This document shows, in pieces, positions 57,773 to 64,000 of a stretch of 64,000 bases of DNA (position 1 is its first letter; each line of letters starts with the position of its first letter). The translations under genes were made by a program, and so were the position numbers. The stretch spans positions 15,473,176 to 15,537,175 of the forward strand of contig JAVDOI010000016.1 in assembly GCA_032191485.1 (NCBI GenBank). The letters are read 5' to 3'. Origin of the DNA: Leptoclinus maculatus (taxonomy: Eukaryota; Chordata; Actinopteri; Perciformes; Stichaeidae). The notes under the pieces were generated by a model. That model searched no databases. It saw nothing but the letters and a program-made list of their open reading frames with translations, and was not told the DNA's origin.

Positions 57773-57863
57773 GGGTCCAGTATCTTGCCCGAGGACACAT
57801 TCATATGTATGCAGCAGGGGCCACCGGCGCTTAGATTTACGGACGACGGCTCTACCTCCTGAG
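57547..57863 (-). mobile_element. tRNA-derived SINE with internal CA expansion
   Basis: On the minus strand a box A-like CCTCAGGAGGTAGAGCCGTC is followed by GGTGGCCCCTGCTGC (degraded box B), TGTCCTCGGGCAAGATACTG, a TG tract, then CTTTGAGTGGTTGCAAAGAC and AAAAGCGCTGTATAAATGTA at the 3' tail. Head and tail order match a widespread fish SINE. The CA microsatellite at 57702-57769 grew inside it. Confidence 0.7.
57702..57769. repeat. (CA)n microsatellite inside a SINE
   Basis: About 68 bp of CA with one CACG interruption near 57723. Confidence 0.95.
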
Positions 57864-59556
57864 GTATGTAATAGTTGTGATTAATATTTTCGGTACCCCT
57901 TAAATGGCATGTGGCCCCAGCCTCTTTATCAGGGACCTTTGCTGCGACGCACACCCTCTATTATTCTACTACTTCCCTTTTGCTTTTGACTTGGTAATAC
58001 AGGCCCCAAAAATCCATTAAAGCTGATAAACAAATGGGACCAGCAAGGGTATAATAAAGAACAAAACAAAAAGCTAATAGAAACAGTATTGTGTTTGCAG
58101 AGATGTCGAGTTAAAGTTGTTACAGGAGTGTGTTTCTAATATGAACTCCATTAAGAGGGGGGAGGGGGGGGGACTCCATTAGGAATGGGATCCCTGCTGC
58201 GCATGGGTAATTAAGTAAGAGAGAAAGAGGAGCAGGATGAGTATCAAGCATTAACAGATATCCCGGCTGTGCGTCTTCTCTCCTTTCATGCCAACTGCTC
58301 GCAGTAATTTCATTTGAATACGACTCTAAGAGAAACAAGCCAGGGTCTTTCTGTGCTCCTTGTTATTCATGAGAACCCGAGCGGCCGTCTGTTATCACAA
58401 CTAAGTCTGTCAAAAAAAACAACCAAGATTTATTGCTGCTCTGTCTGCGTGGTATCAGGCGCTTTTCTTTTAATGACGTAGTCATTGCATACAGTATTGT
58501 GCTGCATATGCTTTTAAAGTTGCTTAACCTTGAAACACAAGAAGTGTTTTGATGGTTTCGTGATATTATAAGCTCTTTGATGTCAGAAATGAGTTGTCCA
58601 AGCATTGATGTAGATTCATTCTTTCAACAGTGAAAGTTTTGAGGATACATCAAGGTCACATCATCCTGCAAGTTTTCATACTTTCTTGCCGAGTGTTTTT
58701 GACGTTGGTTGTCAAAGCAAAGAAGGCTTTTGAATATTTGGTTAAATCCTTGTCCAATATCTTTCATTTGTTTTTAGCATAACTAGAAAAGCAAATTGCT
58801 GGGTAATAATATACATAAGTGAAAAACAATGCAGCTCAATATTGTTCCAGGTATTTATTATTCGTCACTAAAGAAATGAATACCTTTCATAACTTTTGGG
58901 ACATGCGAATGGCTTTGGAGACAGCAACAACATCATAAGGGCATAAAGGTTAGTGTAACTTTGTAAAATCCCAGCCATCTCCCCACAGCCTCAGTCATGC
59001 TACACGACACACTTCCATCGTGTCGTCGTGCACCAGGGTGTTCTGCAAAGGTCAGTCTCATGGTTCACTGCTGAAGCCAACAAGTTTTGCAGCTCCATCC
59101 GACTTAGCCGCCCAGTCTGCAACAAACTAATCAGAGCATTCTACCAAAAATGTAATAATGGTGGGTTTGTTTTTCTGGTGAAAAAACTAATACTATACTA
59201 TTTGTATAAAACATACATTTCTCTTGTATGTTATCCTATATTTTTCCTGACAGAGCTCTCATCTTGCCTCCTGTCTAAGGCATGGCTGACAGAGTAGGCC
59301 TTTTTAACAGCAATTTGGGCTTTTCACTGGACAAGCTTGTGTCACTGATAACATTAATGATGGCTCTGTTCTATGTTGGTGTCCCGGTAAGCCATGACGG
59401 TGAGACAGCTACAAAGAATTCAGCCATTATTAATGTCATCATGTACACCTGTGCTTTCCCCCCGGGTGACATGTCACAATGTCTTCAATCAAAACGATCA
59501 ATCTGTTGTGCTGAAATCAATATTTAACCATGCACTGAGCACCGTCTGAGCACCGT
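57864..59556. other. Upstream flank, unassigned
   Basis: Nothing convincing is seen. A purine-rich stretch lies at about 58156-58171, and small frames such as 59028-59297 have no recognisable similarity. Confidence 0.4.
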
Positions 59557-59818
59557 CTGCCTTTCTTTACAGTGTCATAATAGAACATGACATCTATTGC
59601 ACTTCTGACCATCCTGGGGGAGGGATCCCTCCTCTGTTGCTCTTCCTAAAGTTTCTTCCTTTTTATTCTTCCTGTTAAAGGGATTATTTTAGGGAGTTTT
59701 CCCTGTACCGATGTGAGGGTCCCGGGACAGAGGATGTTGCATGTGTACAGATAAAAAAAAGCCCTCTGAGGCAAATTTATGATTTTGGGCTATACCAAAT
59801 CAATGTAATTGAATTGAA
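59557..59818 (+). mobile_element. 3' tail of a teleost LINE/SINE-like repeat
   Basis: Phrases GACCATCCTGGGGGAGGGAT, CCCTCCTCTGTTGCTCTTCC, AGGGTCCCGGGACAGAGGAT, AGCCCTCTGAGGCAAATTTA and GGGCTATACCAAATCAATGT lead to an ATTGAATTGAA tail. This is the conserved 3' end of a high-copy fish retroelement. No reverse transcriptase is present upstream, so it is 5'-truncated. Confidence 0.7.
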
Positions 59819-62800
59819 AAGAGTACAGCAGTGCATGTGATTGTGCATGAGCATGCTCTGTGGAGAAGACGGAAGACACGCGTCTTCAGCGGAGAAGAAC
59901 GATGGGACGCTGGGAACAATGCTGGAACACCAGCAGTGTGAGTCCCTCCAAAGGTAACTGTCACTAACAGGGTGGAGCATTAACCTATAGGCCAGCATTG
60001 TCTCGGTATTCACGACTGCCAAGGGAAGCTGCCTCGGCAGTGCCAGCGTAATAGGCTGAGCTTTCTTCACCCTCCTGCCCGTTTTTGGCACCAGCTTCTT
60101 CCAGATGACAGCTGGGAAGTCATTAGCACACTACCACATTGCTCAAAACACAGAAGGAGCCCTCTCACTCGGCGTGTGAAGATACAACTGATGTCAGAAT
60201 GAGTTTCAGGGGAAAAATACTAAGCAAAATGGAAAATGAGCTATTTTCTGCATGTCCATGCTAAGCCTTCTCATCTTGGGAATGCTAATCAACTTAAAGG
60301 CTGGTGCAACACTTTCCAGTTAGTTCAGAGGTTTAGTACACATCAAATAACATGCTGTCTCACAAAAACTAAAATGTGGAGACGCCCTGATCAGTAAAGT
60401 TTTACTTTTTTTTTCTTTTTTAAATGATAATTAAACTAAATGGTTGTCTGTCTCTAAATGTCAGACCTGTGATAGTCTGGCTACCTGTCCAAGGTGAACC
60501 TTTCGCCCAATGTCATCTGGGCTCGTCTCCCGCTCCCCTGTGACGCTGAAGCGATAACAGAAAGGACAGCAGACATTTTTACATGTTTTACATGCAGGGT
60601 AAACACAGGTGTAATTAAACACATTCATTATGGCCCTGTTCCATTCAGGTGGACCAGGACCTTGGTATTGTGCATTCTGGCTCACTGGAATGGCTGTGAC
60701 ACACTAAAGACAATGGGATCAAAATCAATATTATCAATTGTACCTGTGGTTACCCTGCTATGTAATATCCAAATGGCTGCTGTGGAAAATAAATCATGAC
60801 TATTTTGCGGTTTGTGTGGCTATAAGTGGTATTATAAGAGCTTTTTGGCAGTGCCATCGAGTTTCATAAAAAAGTCTTAAAGCAAATGAGCACTGTTTTA
60901 TCCACAATGCATTGGTGGACAGACAAAAAGCAATTACAAGTGAGTTAGACTCATGACCATTACGGCTATGTCAATGTAGGCTAATGTGTTGCTGTAAGAA
61001 CTGTGTATTCTGTCTCATTGGTATGATTTACTGGGGCACCTAAATTGAGCGCACAGCCATCATTAGTAATGATTAATTACACCTGTGCGTTTCCAGGGAC
61101 AAGTTCAAATGGCTAGCTCGTGGAAAAGGAGTACTGCACGATGACACAGCGGCATCGAGAAGCGCTCACAGCAACTTGCCAACCGACAATAATTGTGTAA
61201 TATACTTTTGGTAAAGATTTTAAAAGGTTGAACGACGGCGTGGAAATACCGAGGTATGAAGCAAAGCAGTAGGCTAACAGCATAAAGTGATAACTAGCAA
61301 GGTAAGTTACATTTGAATATTCAGTTTTGTTGGCTAACTGTTGGCTGTTGGTTGCCACTATTCTTCACATGTATTAGGGCGGCTAAGTTCAGCATTCATC
61401 CCTGCACGTACTACTTTTAACTGGAAAAGTTACGTTACTATTCTTGTGCCAAATGAACCAAGATTATATTTAAGTTTAACTGAGCATTAGCTGAAATTAC
61501 ACACCCCGGAACCACACAGGAATATTAATGATTGTATATGTAGTGGAGTAAAACTAATAGTGCAAATCTGTGACTTTTACATATATTAAATGTGACGGTG
61601 AAAAGTAGGCCAGCTAAGTTACTTCATGAGGTTGTTGTGCTTGTACAGTAGTTACAACTAAATCCTGTCCACCCACTGTCTGTTAAAAAACAACCTCACA
61701 GGGTATTGATAGCGATGTACTTGGACTGTCTTACTTTCTCCAGACACTTGTCTTAGAACAAGTGCTTGGGGGGACTTGTACTAGAAATGTTGTGTAGGAG
61801 GAGAAAAACAAGTTTTGGTGCAAAGTATGAGGGCAAAAGTCATGAAACCTGCTGGCTACTACTACTTTATATTTGCCATTCCTTGCATTCGTATTTAATT
61901 ATTCTTGACATTGCAATTGAAACTGTGTGCTTCCTGCAACCTTTTTTTCTCAGGGCTTTTAAAACAAAGTGCTATTTTAGTTGCACCTCAGTGCTAAACA
62001 CCTCTAAACTGCAGTTGAGTAAAATATCCACCAGAGAGCAGCAAAATATCACTTTGAATCGTCATCATCATATCCTGTTCATCATATATACATGCAGGAG
62101 AACTTGGCTTTACTTAGGACTAATGTCAATCAACTCGAGTGACTTAAGGTCACCAAATATTCTGCTCATGAAGATTGATTGCATAAAATACAGCATAGCT
62201 ATAATAAAATACAATATTATGTATTTTGCACAATTAATCATTGTTACTTGAACTTGAGTATATTGGCTATAGTGGTTGAAGACCTTTATTAATAGCCGGT
62301 AAAAACACCGTTTTTGTTTATCAAAAATCTTTGCCCTCTAACAGTAATTTTCTGAAAACTGCTTCCGTTGTCATGACACTATTATTTGTGCTTTTAGCTG
62401 TGCCGCTTCATGGAGGAAAAGCCATCAGCAGCATTGTGAGTAAAAAAATACTGTTTTCTCAAAGGAAAATTGAACGCTGTCGGCGTTCAAAAGGTCTTGA
62501 TTTGACAACTCGTCTGCACAATCACCGCCTTTATAGGGCTGCATTCACTTCCCCATTAGCACAATGTCTTATCGTTAGCTCCCTTCATGGTCTCTGTTGT
62601 AGTGATCAAATTGTAGCACACAAGAAGTGAGGCGTCTAGTCCTCAGCAGGGGATCAGTCAGATACATGGTGGAGGTGCATTTCAGACCGCTGGTAAAGGA
62701 AGAAATGCCTTTTCATATGCACGATTGATATCTGGAGCTTTATCAAGGCTTGAAAGTGAGTGTGGGTGCAAGGCCATGCAGCTGTGATTTGTGTGGAAAT

Positions 62801-64000
62801 GGCTTTTTTCGGCAGCAATTATCTGTGTATTGTTGAAACCCCTGAACACCCACACAGGTGTTTTCTGGCTGAGACCTAGCTTTGATGGTTATCTACCAGT
62901 AAGAATGGTGAAGGTGTAATTTGTCCCACCCTAACAGGTGAGACTCAGTAGATGCCAATCAATTACAGTACATGCCTACACCGTCCTGAGAAGAGGACTA
63001 ATCAGCCACATTAAGTGAAAACACCTGTGTTAGGTGTACAGACGCGTTGAAGGTTGCACCTAATTAACAACTCCCTCTCAGCTGAAAAATGTTCCCATTG
63101 ACACTAATTGTTGACCACTGACGTGACACAACTTTGACATTTTGAATAAAAACATCTAGTTGTACTAAAGCAATGCATTTTTATCACAAAACCCTCAGCT
63201 GGGTGCCCTGTGGCCCAATACGTTGCTCCACCACAACAGCTGCCGAGTTTTTCTGCATACAATTTTCAACATCGGGAATCTGTAAAATGCTGTAAAGACA
63301 AGATGAGCAGTCCAAGCTGTGGCTCTCCGAGTAGACCTGCCCATGACCAACAGTATGGGTAAACATAATTTGACCATAACCACTGATATGAGACGGTCTC
63401 ATAATTATTACAGGGTGTTTTTCTTTTCTTTGTAAAGCTGCTCTTGGATATTTTTAGTCAAATGTAAAATAATGTAAGTATAATGCCTATGTTAAGCTAA
63501 CTTTCATAAACTGTGAGTAGAGCAGACCTACAGGGGCATTCATTTCTTTATATTAGTCTCTTTTGGATATTGTGTCCGTTGTAATTCTCATTTTAGGCCC
63601 TAGGTGATGCTATTGCACTGGCTATTGCTCTTCAGGTCCATGAACTCTGTGGTTAAATAATGGATTTCCAATTTAATTTGTGTAATATATTAGCTCATGG
63701 GCTTATTTAGGAGGCTCATAAATAGATCTCTTTAATCTCAGTGAATTCAGCCCTCTTCTGTGAAGCTTGCAAATGATTTGTCAACACATCTTTAGTCTAA
63801 TTATTTTACATTTTTCACTGACACTGCCGGCCATCTGTGAAAAAGGCTATAATAAATGAAATGCACATCAAATGCAAAATGTAGAAATCATGTTAGTAAG
63901 GCGGCCCCCTCTTAGGCGACTAATGGGTCATTTATGTCTCAGTCAACTCAGATTTCTTTAGTCAATTAGACATTTTTTTAAATGCTTTTTTCATGCTGAA
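59819..64000. other. Distal upstream flank, unassigned
   Basis: AT-rich DNA with no recognisable exon or RNA gene. The 161-codon frame at 61766-62251 is low in complexity, lacks a conserved motif and is probably chance. I cannot see the start of a neighbouring gene. Confidence 0.45.

Noticed and set aside
61766..62251. 161-codon plus-strand frame
   Set aside because: Low-complexity AT-rich coding, no recognisable domain and no splice partners; chance frame most likely.
1..64000. CRISPR array, operon or bacterial mobile island
   Set aside because: The tandem arrays seen are contiguous micro- or minisatellites without spacers, and the gene structure is that of a vertebrate.

Overview
The window is vertebrate nuclear DNA, almost certainly from a spiny-rayed (percomorph-like) teleost. 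The evidence is long introns with GT..AG boundaries, dense CA/TG and CT microsatellites, and many small interspersed repeats of types common in teleost genomes: tRNA-derived SINEs, hAT and piggyBac MITEs, GCTAAC-rich repeats and AGCGCCCCCT-rich repeats. I see no prokaryotic features, rRNA, functional tRNA or CRISPR array.

I can support one protein-coding gene. It lies on the minus strand as seven coding exons between 49962 (ATG) and 12996 (TGA). The joined reading frame is 858 nt, coding for 285 aa, and every exon junction keeps frame. The product is a phospholipid phosphatase of the PAP2 superfamily. It matches PLPP4 (PPAPDC1A/DPPL2) better than PLPP5 because it ends in the PLPP4-type LPLEGLTEGPV tail. 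It carries all three PAP2 catalytic motifs: K113-x6-R120-P121, PSSH at 154-157, and SR-x5-H-x3-D at 206-217. Exon 1 lies in a CpG-rich region (about 49640-50270), the likely promoter. A good poly(A) signal at 9256-9261 suggests, but does not prove, a 3'UTR of about 3.7 kb.

Layout from left to right. 1-9240 is downstream flank, with an AT-rich microsatellite, repeat copies, a 2.3 kb teleost repeat carrying six CTCF-like GCGCCNCCT motifs, and a GCTAAC repeat. 9240-12995 is the putative 3'UTR, containing a complete 1003 bp piggyBac-type MITE with TTAA target duplications. 12996-49962 is plpp4. Its intron 3 carries a (TG)46 tract 18 nt from the exon 4 acceptor, and a perfect 16 bp hairpin. Intron 5 carries an inverted pair of one repeat. 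Intron 2 carries a 10 x 21 bp minisatellite. Intron 1 (19 kb) carries a 372 bp solo LTR with perfect 5 bp duplications and a 1.42 kb hAT element with a decayed zinc-finger transposase. 50280-64000 is upstream flank with SINEs, hAT-type fragments, a LINE/SINE-like tail and a paired AP-1 palindrome, but no recognisable second gene.

No wholly new system is evident. The best leads are the TG tract against the exon 4 splice site, the intronic inverted repeat, the MITE in the putative 3'UTR, and the motif-rich 2.3 kb repeat. All identities come from reading and translating the sequence and from memory of families; no database search was run.
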